Shown piece after piece: positions 34,812 through 46,265 of a DNA stretch of 64,000 nucleotides. The position numbers and the translations under genes were made by a program. The stretch is from Chiridota heheva (taxonomy: Eukaryota; Echinodermata; Holothuroidea; Apodida; Chiridotidae). The stretch lies in assembly GCA_020152595.1 (NCBI GenBank), contig JAIGNY010002025.1:805001-869000 (forward strand), written 5' to 3'. The notes beneath the pieces were generated by a model. The model was not told where the DNA came from and ran no database searches. It saw only the letters and a list, made by a program, of their open reading frames with translations. The stretch's first letter is position 1. Every line of letters starts with the position of its first letter.

Positions 34812-37800
34812 ATAGCAACACACAACAACGTACAACAAACATACTACATGCTAACCTATTAGTACCAGTTCAGCGAATTTTTCTACTTACAGTTTTTTGT
34901 TCGCTTCCGATTTTACTTCAAATTTTTCTTAAGTTTTATATATTTACCGGGTATACAAAGAGTAACTTTAATGTTAACGCCAGCTGATTGTTCGTTATGT
35001 TTAGACAAAGCCTAAATACCTGATATAAAGTGCTCGCTGCAAATCCTAGTGTGAATCGTAGGTTAAAAGCCGTCGCGTCGTACAGCAGAAACCCACTTCA
35101 AACGTCGATCAGGATCAGATGGAAATCTAGAAAATGTTTTTTTTATTCCCCGGCACACATCTAGTAGTGCAACCAACGGCACATCAAGATTCCGGCATAA
35201 TCATCTTACAAAAGTAATCTTACATAACAACATGCAAGCGTATGTAGGTCTAATTAAGTGTACAGTGTTTCTGCCCGACAAAATGGCGATGTAAACAAAA
35301 TTATGTGACCTTCTGACGTCAGCTGAAACACCTTATTATAAACCTTAGGCTGATGAAGGATTTTCCCATCAAACTAGAATTCTATATAGTTACATTTAAT
35401 ACAGAATCTATTATTTACCTGTTTGAGTTAACATCAATAGCCATGATAGTAGGGATAAGTAGGAATGTGATATATTACAAATCTGTTGAGGATTATGAAG
35501 GGACGGTTTAAAGTTGGAAGAAAAAAATCAAATTTTGTTAATGTATGTCAAAAAGTACAAAGAAACAAATTCTGCAAATGAGATGTTTCATGTCTGAAGT
35601 GGTCTGTCAATAATTGTTTGAATGACCGCAAATTGCCTGAAGCATGAAATGATTTTTTTCACATGACGTTTATTTTGTGAAATAATCATGACAGATACAT
35701 GAGGTGAATAGTCTTGTCAACATTTCTAGAGTTTTGAGATTCAATTCAAATTTGAAATGCCATGCACTTAATATACTTCATGCCCTAACACCTCCGCAAT
35801 TGAAAAGGTTTTGTTGTGAGAGCACAATAGGCTATTGTTACACTCCTATCCTTTGACACTTTTGTTTTGGTAAATTGACTTAATCACATGTTCAAACAAT
35901 TCTCTAAATGGAGGGAAGAGTACTGACGGAGTGTAAGTGACAGCTTTTTGCTTTTAAAAGTTTGACGCAGAGTGTTTCCCGGGAGGTTACAATCATCTGA
36001 AAGCGGGTTTCGTTCGAGGTATATAATCGCTGTTATTGGAATGACTTTTTGTCTTGACTTCCGAAGTATTTAAATAAAGGAATGCAAACAGGAGCATTAT
36101 TGACAGCCATTAATTCAGATACTTGCGCTGAAGCCTGAATGATTATAATAAATATGATAAATAACAATGTGATAAATGATAATATGAATTAACAATAATG
36201 AGGTAAGATCATTATTATTATCATCCTCATTATCATACATTATCTTTCTTATATATAGAACAAGAAAAACTCCACTTGTCATTTTATGATTTTATGTAAT
36301 TCCGTGTACTTATATCTGGCAATCTGGCAGTTTGGAATATACTTCTCGCGCTTTAAGATTTTAATGTGGGAAAATACATGAAAAGCATTATCATTATCCG
36401 GTGTTTGACTAAAATAACGTCAATCACGTATAGGCTAATAAGAAACCAGATAATATCGCAACATTTTGCAGTTTATGAATTCCACTCCCAATCGATTTTA
36501 ATATTTTTGAAGAAAATATCCGTCATGTTGGAACGTTTTGTTCTGAAAGCGAATAGTTGATGCAAAAATAGTCTTCATTTTGGCCGCTTTCGTGTCAGAC
36601 TTTGTACTTGGTGATAAATCAGTTCCGTCTCGATTTTGACTAATGTAATATTCTATAATTTAATATTCTAATTTAATTTTACCAACATATAGTAGAAACG
36701 GCAACCCCGTGAGTGTTCAGGGGCTGGCAGTAAAAGTGACAAACCGTTATAATCAACTTTAGGCACACGCACACCTGTGTGTCACAAAGTTTACTTTTCA
36801 CAACTTTTCAATATAAGTTTTGAAGAATTGATTCTGTACCTCACAACAATAGGATCAGAAACCATTGGCTTCACCCCATTAGCCCCTCGTCCTTCTTATA
36901 TTATTTCCGTTTCTTTTACAACATCAGTTTGATCAATAGGATTCGATCAGCTTCTGTAGCTTTAAATAGGTATTAAGCCAAAATAGTGAAAGAGTAATAC
37001 AATTCTGAGAGTAGTTGTATCGGTTTTCAATCTTGCAAACCCTGCTGGCCTTTTGTGCTGCTCTTGTCTCTTTTGCAGTCGCTGAGTTAAGTATATGAGG
37101 AAAGATTGATAGGAAGATTAGACTTGTTATATGCTAAGGGTTTCTTTTTTAAATATTTTATGAGCAAATAAACGATGGGCTGAACGTTATAAGTCTTCTT
37201 AAATTTGTTAACTGTTCCGTAACTGTGAGTTTTTGTAATAAATAGGTTTAATAATGGCATTTTCTATTGAGATGGGATTTGCTGTTTGGTAATTATAGGC
37301 CATTTGCGCCCAAACTGTACAAGGAAGGCAGTAACAGGCTTTAAGATTTACTCATATCATAATGATTAGTCTTTATCATCAGCGGTTCCTTAAGGGCAAG
37401 AAAATGAACCCATTTTGTGATACTTAATTTTTGAAATAATTACGTTGAATGAAATGTCGCAATAGAAATTTAAAAAAGATAATTATGATAAGAGATGTGT
37501 GATGATTAAAACGTTTTTCGTAAACACCTTCGTCCATATAGTAAAATTATATGTACGTGTACTACTGGAAATATTTGTTTGATGTTCAATTTTTCTCTCG
37601 GACTAATAACTTGAATTTTAATATGAAGGTTAATGGCCAATTAATATAGACCCTTTCAAATTTAAACCGGCAATTTCCTGAAAGTTATTTCAATAATGTC
37701 AAATGACCTAAATCCACTTAACCATTATTGACCAATCATATATCCTACTAGGGAATGTTATTGACCAGTGATATAGTGGGTCACGATAAAGCCCCTGAGA

Positions 37801-38057
37801 ACTGATTTCACACATTAATCAATAGTTTTTGCACACCTCAATCTGTCAATGAGCACCTGGCAAACGATCGAAAGATTTGGAAATTTTTTACATAATCTTT
37901 TTGATTGATTTTCTGAAAAAGGCGACGATGAATTTCAAAAAGCAGCGGCGAAAAGTTTTGAATATCTATTTACTATCCGCGTCTCCAAACTTTCAGTATA
38001 TCCAGCGAAATCAGCATAGTGGTATTATCTACAACTAGGACTTTGACGCAAATTTTA
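34812..38057. other. Unique AT-rich DNA, no gene recognised
   Basis: No repeat family copy and no credible exon was recognised. If the exon at 31 kb belongs to the Pax gene this would be intronic. Confidence 0.4.
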
Positions 38058-38335
<278 letters not shown>

Positions 38336-38385
38336 TCATGGTTTGCATGCAAAACAGTTTATACATGACTGTCATAACATATACG

Positions 38386-38660
38386 AGAGAGAGAGAGAGT
38401 TGAACACACAATTACAATGACGGGGTCGTCGCCTGCGTATTCGGTTATGACAGTACAAATGCTATCACGAAACGCTTAATACGACCCGGACGAGAACACA
38501 GGTACGACGTACGGACAGACATAACATCGACAACCAAGTCAATGTCCACGGCCTTTGATAACCAGTTATGGTGCACTGGCGTGTCTACCCACCCCAGGAT
38601 TGAACCCGGGGCCTCGTGGTTTGTAGACAGGTATGATAACCGCTACACCACAGTAGGTAG
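38386..38660 (-). mobile_element. tRNA-derived SINE, copy 1, with target-site duplication
   Basis: On the minus strand the element opens with a 76-nt tRNA-like head (38660-38585): acceptor arms CTACCTA/TGGGTAG pair over 7 bp, followed by A box TGGTGTAGCGGTTATC and B box GGGTTCAATCC. The body is unrelated to tRNA, and the 3' end is TGTGTGTTCAACT followed by (CT)n. The 12-bp direct repeat ATAACATATACG flanks it exactly (38374-38385 and 38661-38672). Near identity with 56983-57256 indicates recent amplification from a common source. Confidence 0.92.
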
Positions 38661-38672
38661 ATAACATATACG

Positions 38673-40775
38673 CGCGCATTGTTGTTATTTATAACTGTCC
38701 CTCCAGCAATTTCATCTGATTGTTTGGTTAATAATTGTAAGTTCCCCAGTTGTTAATTAGTCAACGCGCTATGACGTAACCACGTTTGGCTAAATTTGGT
38801 ATAAAATGGTTAATATCATTGTTAGAATGACAGACTTTTAGTCCACGTTAGAATTACAAGAATTCTAGAATAAAATAGCCTAGAAAATCTATAACTTAAT
38901 CATAGCACGCTCTAACCTCTGGGAAAGTTTTTGAAGTTACAATTTATGAGTTCATAGCAGGTCTAAATGGTTGTAGCAAAAGCAGCACAAGAGCAATTTG
39001 TGAACATATATCACGGTCCAAATGGCAAGCACGCAAAGACTCACATTACAAAATTTTGTTTATTGTTTCCGCAATGTCTACTCATTCTGAAGAAATATCC
39101 TTTAAATTTTGCAAATAATACAATTTGGTTTTCGTGTAATGGTCAACTAAGTTAGAAATATCTTTAAAGACAAGTTATTGTGTTAACGTGCAGATAAACA
39201 TAGAATGCAGTTCAAAGCATATAATTGGTCCATAAATCGACAGCTCAAAATCTTTATATTGCCAAATATTTTTAGAATTTAGTTACTAGATTACAGTGAG
39301 TCACTAAAAGAGATCATGGGAATTATCTCTTCCAACTAGAATTTGATTCAAAACATGATTGAACGTTGCTATTCTTCAAGAACCACGGAAAAAAGGGGGA
39401 TTTACATCAGGTAATAGAGCAATACGCCTGAATGGTCATACATCAAACATCGCATATTACTGTTATTAAGGCCTCATGTATCCAACCGTAGTAAAATCAA
39501 ACATTTCTATCTATTTTACCACTGTTGATACTTATCTGTTTATTAGTTTGACACGTTTAAAATTATTTTGAAACAAATTCGTTAACATCACATCTTTCTA
39601 GACGATTCGTAGATAAGATCTTTCATATTAGGCATTTCAGCATGTTGGGCAAATTTTCTCTTAAATTTAAATGTAGAGCTGGGGATTTCAATCAAATAGT
39701 GAGAAGCTTAATCAACTCATAATGTATTGTTAGCTGACACATCGTTCTGTTTGTTATGGTCCTAAGCTGCTAAGTAAGTGAGAATTAAGTTAGCATCACC
39801 CCTAAATATGCGTCTTCTTTAGATAACATCTGTTATCCTGGATACATTATTTTAAAGAAATTCTTGCAAGTGAAAATGTAGGACTGGGTCTTCTTTGTCT
39901 TCATTAAAATGTTCATGATTAGAAAGAAAACTTAACTTCTTTGCGCAATCTATATATTTACAACTGTGCATCTTTCTTTAAACATTTCGCAATTTAGTGC
40001 GCGCAATTAGTCTTGTTTTAAGTTATGATTAGCATCGTTCATCTCTTAAAATGTATGGCATAAAAGATTTGAAAAGATATTGAACAGTTGAAAACTGTGC
40101 TGAATAATCGTACTTGAATTATTTTTAAATTAAAGATAGCACAAAAGTGTCATTATGGTCTACTTAAGGGTTGATATTGAGGCAGAGTGTTTATTAACGC
40201 AGAATCAAAAAAGCTCTTTACTATTTCCCAAACATGCTCCCAGCTACACTTGTGATTTACTTACTCCACGACACCTCAGACACTCCACTTCTTCAGTTCT
40301 TAGACCTATAACTCATCATGTATTTTTGACTGAAACCCCTTCTTTTGTTCAATTGTAATATGGTCCCAAGAAATGAGTAATTCAGTTGACATTGCCATGC
40401 ACTAAATCAAGACCTGCACACAGGGGCGTCGCGAACGTTCACACTTCGGAGGGGGTGGGAGGTTTCAACTGAATTTGCCCGATTTTTTCAAAATGACCGA
40501 ATTTTTAGGTAACATGGCTTCCACATACATAACAATATTTGCAGTTCCAAGTTATGTATTTTGAAGTGTCCGGAACGTGGCATGAAAACGAGGCGCATGG
40601 CTACAGGCTGCAACTTCTTTTTTTGTGTGTGTGGGTTTTTTTTCTTCTTTTTTTCTTCTGGCTTTTCAATTTTGCGATCAAGATTTTCGAATGAAAGTTT
40701 AGATCATGATTCGAATAAAAATAAATGGCCAGGGGCGGATCCAGAGGGTGGAGTACCGGCGTTGTAAACTCCGCC
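38673..40775. other. AT-rich DNA, no gene recognised
   Basis: No tandem array or family copy until the duplicated block at 40776. T-rich run near 40620-40660. Confidence 0.4.
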
Positions 40776-41046
40776 TTCTTTTTCTTTAGGAATTTTATCT
40801 TGCTTTATGATTTTTTTACCTCGTATTCTGCTACTGTTCGCTCAATCTTAAAACCATTACGCCGTTCACATTTTAATCAGAGCAGGGAGAAAATATATTC
40901 GACCTAGTATTATTTATTCCTCTTTCTTTAAAAAAAAGCTTCATCTCTTGATAATCACTGCACTGGATGTCCTAAGTTAGTACTCTTAGTTCTTAGCACT
41001 AAAATATTATACTCAAATTTTCAAGAGGTCAACATTTTAAGCGCTA
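40776..41046. repeat. Local direct duplication, unit 1
   Basis: About 270 bp repeated at 41137-41412 with about 95 percent identity by eye (CTACTGTTCGCTCAATCTTA, ATATTCGACCTAGTATTATT, AAGCTTCATCTCTTG). The intervening 90 bp includes a small ACGTTAGTACTAACGTTAG repeat. Confidence 0.9.
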
Positions 41047-41136
41047 CTAACGTTAGTACTAACGTTAGGCCTATGACTGTATGAGTAGCATAGTCGGATA
41101 GTGGGTCCCAAATTTAATGCAGCTGGGCATCAGGCG

Positions 41137-41412
41137 TTTTCTTTTTACTTTAGGAATTTTATTTTGCTTTATGATTTTTTTACCTCGTATCCTGCTACTG
41201 TTCGCTCAATCTTAAAACCATTAACGCCGTTCACATTTTAATCAGAGCAGGGAGCAAATATATTCGACCTAGTATTATTTATTCCACTTTCTTTCAAAAA
41301 AAAGCTTCATCTCTTGGTAATCACTGCACTGTATGTCCGAAGTTAGTACTCTTAGCTCTTATCACTAAAAATATTATGCTCAAATTTTCAAAAGGTCAAA
41401 ATTTTAAGCACC
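41137..41412. repeat. Local direct duplication, unit 2
   Basis: Second copy of 40776-41046, offset about 362 bp, same orientation. Confidence 0.9.
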
Positions 41413-42689
41413 ACTTCAGTGAATTATGAAAGACAATTAAATAACAAAAATTTACTAAAGAAAACGTCAAGGTCGTCCTGGTCTTTATCACAAAATTTGC
41501 ATAAGGTTGGCCCAATGGCAACCCATGAACAGTTTTAGCTTTAAAAAAATGCATCTATACTTTGCTAAGACAGCTAGGCCTAATACAAGTCATTGGCTAT
41601 ATCATAATGATAGTTTAACAAACATTTAGACAAATGAAATATGCTTTAATAATATTTTTCTATTATGAAAAAGAAAACATTGCTGTGAGTTGTATTTACA
41701 GGGTGCCTGACAGTAACTTGCATATAACCATGACATTAAAAAACTTAAATTGTAATAACTTGTCATTCCAAGCCGAGGTAATTCATTCTTAATAGCAAAT
41801 TTATTAGGAACTATGCACTCTCTTTCAGTTATTACTTCGCAAATGATTTATGTAATAAACTGAATTGTGGTGTTTCCTTTACCTAAAATCTGCAAACTTT
41901 GTGAAGTAAAGCTGCTGGAAGTATAGTAACTGCAGTTGGTCTTAATGTTAATGTTTCTTTTTTTTTTATTTAATTATTTTTCAAGTTACTTTTAAATTCC
42001 TTGTTAAAACATACAAATAATTTAAATTTTAGACAGGGACAGGGTGACACTACGCAGTTAAGTTGTAGGGTAAATCTAGTTAACTCTAGTTAACTTCAGG
42101 ACAAAAATGATAGTCAGTGTAGGTCTAAGCTAAGAATAGATAAACAATGTATATGGCTACTCAGTCTCCCTTCATAATTGAATTAGGATATCTTTCAAGA
42201 ATTATCTTTAGGGATTGTGAAATAACCCTAACAGTAACAATTTACTTTTTAAATTAAATCATTCGACTTAGACCAAAAAGTTGTCATTTTTGAATAAATT
42301 GACATTTAACCTAGGCCTTAGTGGGCCTACGTCCGCCGCCCGTGGTGGAAATATCCCAAGTATGTCTAACGTTAACCATAGCCTACTACCTTTTAAGACC
42401 AGCGATGCGGTATGTTCAAGATTTGGCAAAAATCAATTCAAATTCTTCATACGTACGCCAAAACCCATGTATACTGAGTATAAACAGACCTATTCTATGG
42501 TGAAATCATGCCAACGTCTGAAAGTTATGCCAATCTAATCTTAAATTATCTCGCAGAACTGGAACAACGCAAGTGGTAGGTCTTAAGTTAGTGACAAAAT
42601 ACATGATTCAACGTTAATTCTGTAATTTATGACTTTTGTTTTAATATGATAATGGTTCCCGTCCTCAAAAAAATTACTAAATCTCAGAC
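41413..42689. other. AT-rich DNA, no gene recognised
   Basis: An 85-codon plus frame at 42281-42538 has no recognisable domain. Nothing else was seen. Confidence 0.4.
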
Positions 42690-43020
42690 AGAAACTTGGC
42701 ACGTTTTCATGTCTGCACAACGCCATTTAATCTAAACGGAAATGTTAAAACTGCAATTTTCAGTGGAATAAAAAATATTTTAAAAACTCGCTCTCTATCG
42801 TATCTTGTCGTTTTCTCCGCCCAGCCCAGCCGGTACGCTATCACTCAGTCACTCGGCTCGTTACGCTGCACTGTCCATCGGCCTCGCATTGTTGACCATG
42901 CTGGAACAAGTATGGCGTCCATAAACGCATCACGATTTTTTGTACAGAAGTTTCGTCTCTCGGCCTTCGGCCTATACGTAGCATAGGGCGAATGACGTCA
43001 CGCTCTCTGATATGTATTAG
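42690..43020 (+). promoter_or_regulatory. CpG-richer island with a strong-context short ORF (candidate promoter/first exon)
   Basis: Base composition rises sharply to near 50 percent GC with many CpGs, and a CRE-like TGACGTCA is present at 42992-42999. An ATG at 42912 in strong context (A at -3, G at +4) opens 24 codons, MASINASRFFVQKFRLSAFG..., ending at 42986. The peptide is basic and amphipathic with no acidic residue, like a mitochondrial targeting peptide. No clear donor follows, so first-exon status is unproven. The Gypsy remnant begins just downstream. Confidence 0.3.
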
Positions 43021-43074
43021 AAATTTGTTCCAAATTTAAAAAATACATCAGATAATACCAAAATTGCTACATGT

Positions 43075-43109
43075 CACTGTGAACACATTTAAGGAATGTG
43101 TTCACAGTG
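43075..43109. repeat. Perfect 15-bp inverted repeat at the Gypsy remnant's edge
   Basis: CACTGTGAACACATT, loop TAAGG, then AATGTGTTCACAGTG. The right arm falls within the recognisable gag frame, so the left arm may be a later inverted copy of gag sequence. Confidence 0.85.
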
Positions 43110-45090
43110 ATATTAAAGTTTATCTTGATGAACAAAAGGTCGATGATTTAAGTAAGGCAATTGTTATTGCAGATGATTATTCGCTAACCCACAAGCTGAC
43201 ACAGGCACTCTGAATTTATTAAATAAGAATAAGAGACAGTTGAAAAAGTTTGGTATTTCAAACCCAGGTAGGCCATCCTCCCCTACTCCAAAATCATTTG
43301 GTGATGGTGCAAAACAAAGCCAAATTCAAGCCATGTCAAAAAGCCAAGTCAACGCAGATAAAGTTGACCATAATGGACCAATTTGTGGCTATTGCCACAA
43401 AAAGGGCCATTTGATTTCAAATTGTTAGAAATTGGCAAGGGAGAAACAAAATGAAACTCCCTCTAAGGCACTTGTAATTTCAGAAAGGCGACCCAAGGTA
43501 ATACTGACTAACGTAAAGTCTAGGTCTGTGCTGAAAAAATTAAGGTGGAGTTTTTACCTTTTGCTTCAAATATTTGTATCTCCATTAGTGGGGATTAACA
43601 TCTACCACCTGTTAAGATTAAAATGTTGCGTGACACTGGTGCAACTCAGTCTTTGTTATTAGTGGATATTAGCAAATGTTGATTGTGGTTCTATTTATAT
43701 ACCTCTCCTCCATACAGTCACAGGTCTTGTTACTGTAGGCGTTCGACTTACTCTGCCAATTAAAGAGGTATATTTTGGGCAATGACCTTGCGGGTGATAA
43801 ATTTGTAGCCAATCCAACTGTTGTTGATAAGCTGAGCACTTTTGATAACAAAGAGCTGCGACAAAATGAGATTCCAAATTTATAGGTGTCGATATAATCA
43901 GATACTTAGTCATTTCTTCTGGCCCAAACTAAAACATGATGCAGCAGATTATTGCAAAACATGTCATACATGTCAAATGGTAGGAAAACCAAATAAAAAA
44001 TCACACCGGCTCCATTGAAATCAATACCGGCTTTTCAGAAACCATTTAGCTGCGTTATAATAGATTGTTTATGTCCCTAAAGCTAGGCCATGCAGACATC
44101 AGTATTTAATTACTATCATATGTGCATCAAGTTCAAAAAGATTTCCAGAGGCTATTCATCTTAGGAATATCAAACCTCAGACTATCACAAAAGCTTTGTT
44201 AATTTTTTTTTTACCTTAGTTGGTTTGCCAAAGTATGTACAGTTAGATCAAGGTACTAACTTTATATCAAAGTAATTACCTCCGCCAACTTTACAAGTTT
44301 TCACCCGTTTGTTTCTTTGTCTGTCATCACAATATCTCAATAACGGATAAAAGGAATTGTATCAAATTTGTAGTGTGGTTTTATAATTGCTCAAGGAGGA
44401 AGTGTCTAAAATTTGGGATATATCGGAACAGAGGAAGGGTACAATTTGAGGGGTGGGGATGTTTTAGGATGACATCTGTGAAGGCTTATGTATTAATATT
44501 AAAACTTTTGAATGGATTTCAATGGAATGTCCTAAACAATGAAATTATGCGCTGATTTTTTTTTAACACAATCAATTTTCTGGACTCTATAAGAAAACCA
44601 GATAAGTGGTTTCTTGTATCAAATAGAATCAAAACAATTGACTTCTTGCATGAAAGGAAAATTATGGAATGTGAAAACAATGATAAGAAGGTAGATCCTG
44701 AAGTGTTTAGAATGCAAATGGTAATTAAGATCAACAGTGAGACAGAGATTGGTTGGGGTTATATCTTGGTGGGTTCAGGGTTTGTGATGTAGATTGTATT
44801 CCGGATCGGGAAAAAAGAGGGGCAGAGGTATGCGCTCTACATAGTGCTGTGATTATAGTTTCAACAAGTAATGTATGAACTTGGTATTAAGCAAGTAGCT
44901 TCAAGTGCATACCATCCAGAAAGTCAGGGAGCCCTAGAAAGATTCCATCAAACTTTGAAAAACATAAAAAAAACATTCTGTCATGATAATGATAATGAGA
45001 TGGTATACTTGACTCTTCAAGAGTATGATTAGAAAATGTATCACAGTCGTGGAAAAGACAACGTGATACCCGATGTTCTGTCAAGACTAT
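43082..45090 (+). mobile_element. Gypsy-type LTR retrotransposon remnant, rearranged and interrupted
   Basis: Pieces in order: gag C-terminal (LDEQKVDDLS, ADDYSLTHK, 43112-43190); a CCHC zinc knuckle CGYCHKKGHLISNC (43385-43426); the aspartic-protease motif LRDTGATQS (43626-43652); a LGNDLAGDKF region (about 43776-43805); the integrase zinc-binding segment with CKTCHTC (about 43909-43990); and integrase core pieces around IIDCLC, VQLDQGTNF (about 44238-44265) and HPESQGALERFHQTL (about 44910-44955). Stops and frameshifts divide them. Reverse transcriptase is missing between protease and integrase, while an RNase H tail motif (SRGKDNVIPDVLSRL, about 45048-45090) sits after the integrase, where it does not belong. 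No LTRs were identified. It is a dead copy. Confidence 0.85.
44273..44858. mobile_element. Non-autonomous element inserted in the Gypsy integrase
   Basis: Integrase similarity stops after ...TTTATATCAAAG (44272) and resumes at TTTCAACAAGTAATG (44859). The insert opens TAATTACCTCCGCCAAC, continues GTTTGTTTCTTTGTCTGTCA and ends GAGGTATGCGCTCTACATAG. This beginning and end match a widespread dispersed repeat of marine animals that I recall with CTCCGCCAA and GCGCTCTAC...GAGTGC signatures. It has no gene. Target duplication is not obvious. Confidence 0.7.
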
Positions 45091-45265
45091 AGAGATTCAT
45101 AAGATTGTAGTTTTAGAAGATGCATAGGTGAATTTGATCAATGATGTATTACAAAATCATACCACCATGACAAATACTACGCTGTAGGCATATATACATT
45201 TGTACACTGTATATCAAGAAATGAATATTTTAAGCAAATTTTCGATCGCAGCTCTCAACATTTCT

Positions 45266-45352
45266 TCAAGGGTGGGCTGAAGGAAGGGGATGGGGGGGGG
45301 AGGGGGAGGGTGGGGGAAGGGGGAGGGTGGGGGATGGGGAGAGGGGGGGGGG
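45266..45352. repeat. G-rich (GGGGA/GGGGT) tract
   Basis: Almost pure purine with at least ten G-runs of three or more on the plus strand. It is a strong candidate for G-quadruplex or triplex formation. Confidence 0.9.
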
Positions 45353-45797
45353 TTACATGCAATCTCTCACAAAATATCAACAAATCAACGACATTCCAAA
45401 ATAAAACTATGATTCAGTAAGTGGGTGGCGCAGTTCCAGAAACTTCCACAATGATCTCATGCATTACTCATACTGCCCTGTTTGACCCATTCTTCTCAAT
45501 TTGGAACTTTGTGACAATATTTTTAAACTTAAAACATTAATCAGAGGTTTACGCCCAGATATACCTATTTCTAAATATAAAAGGTACTCGAAGTCTATAT
45601 AAGAAACTATTTTTAAGAAAATCGGCAAGGTTTCATCAATTTGCAATTAACTGTATCTTATTGTTTTACATCGATAATTGTCTGCCTTCATTCATTCAGA
45701 ATGTGGATATCTATTAAAGTTAACTTCAATTTTCGTTGACTTTTGCTTGAGGAATAAATCATCAGAGAAAATCTTTGCCTTAAACTATCTACTGATA

Positions 45798-46265
<468 letters not shown>

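Noticed and set aside
38585..38660. tRNA gene on the minus strand (also 57177-57253)
   Set aside because: The cloverleaf is degenerate, the anticodon arm pairs poorly, and the 76-nt head is fused to a SINE body with target duplications.
42281..42538. 85-codon plus frame
   Set aside because: No domain, no splice context and ordinary random-frame composition.
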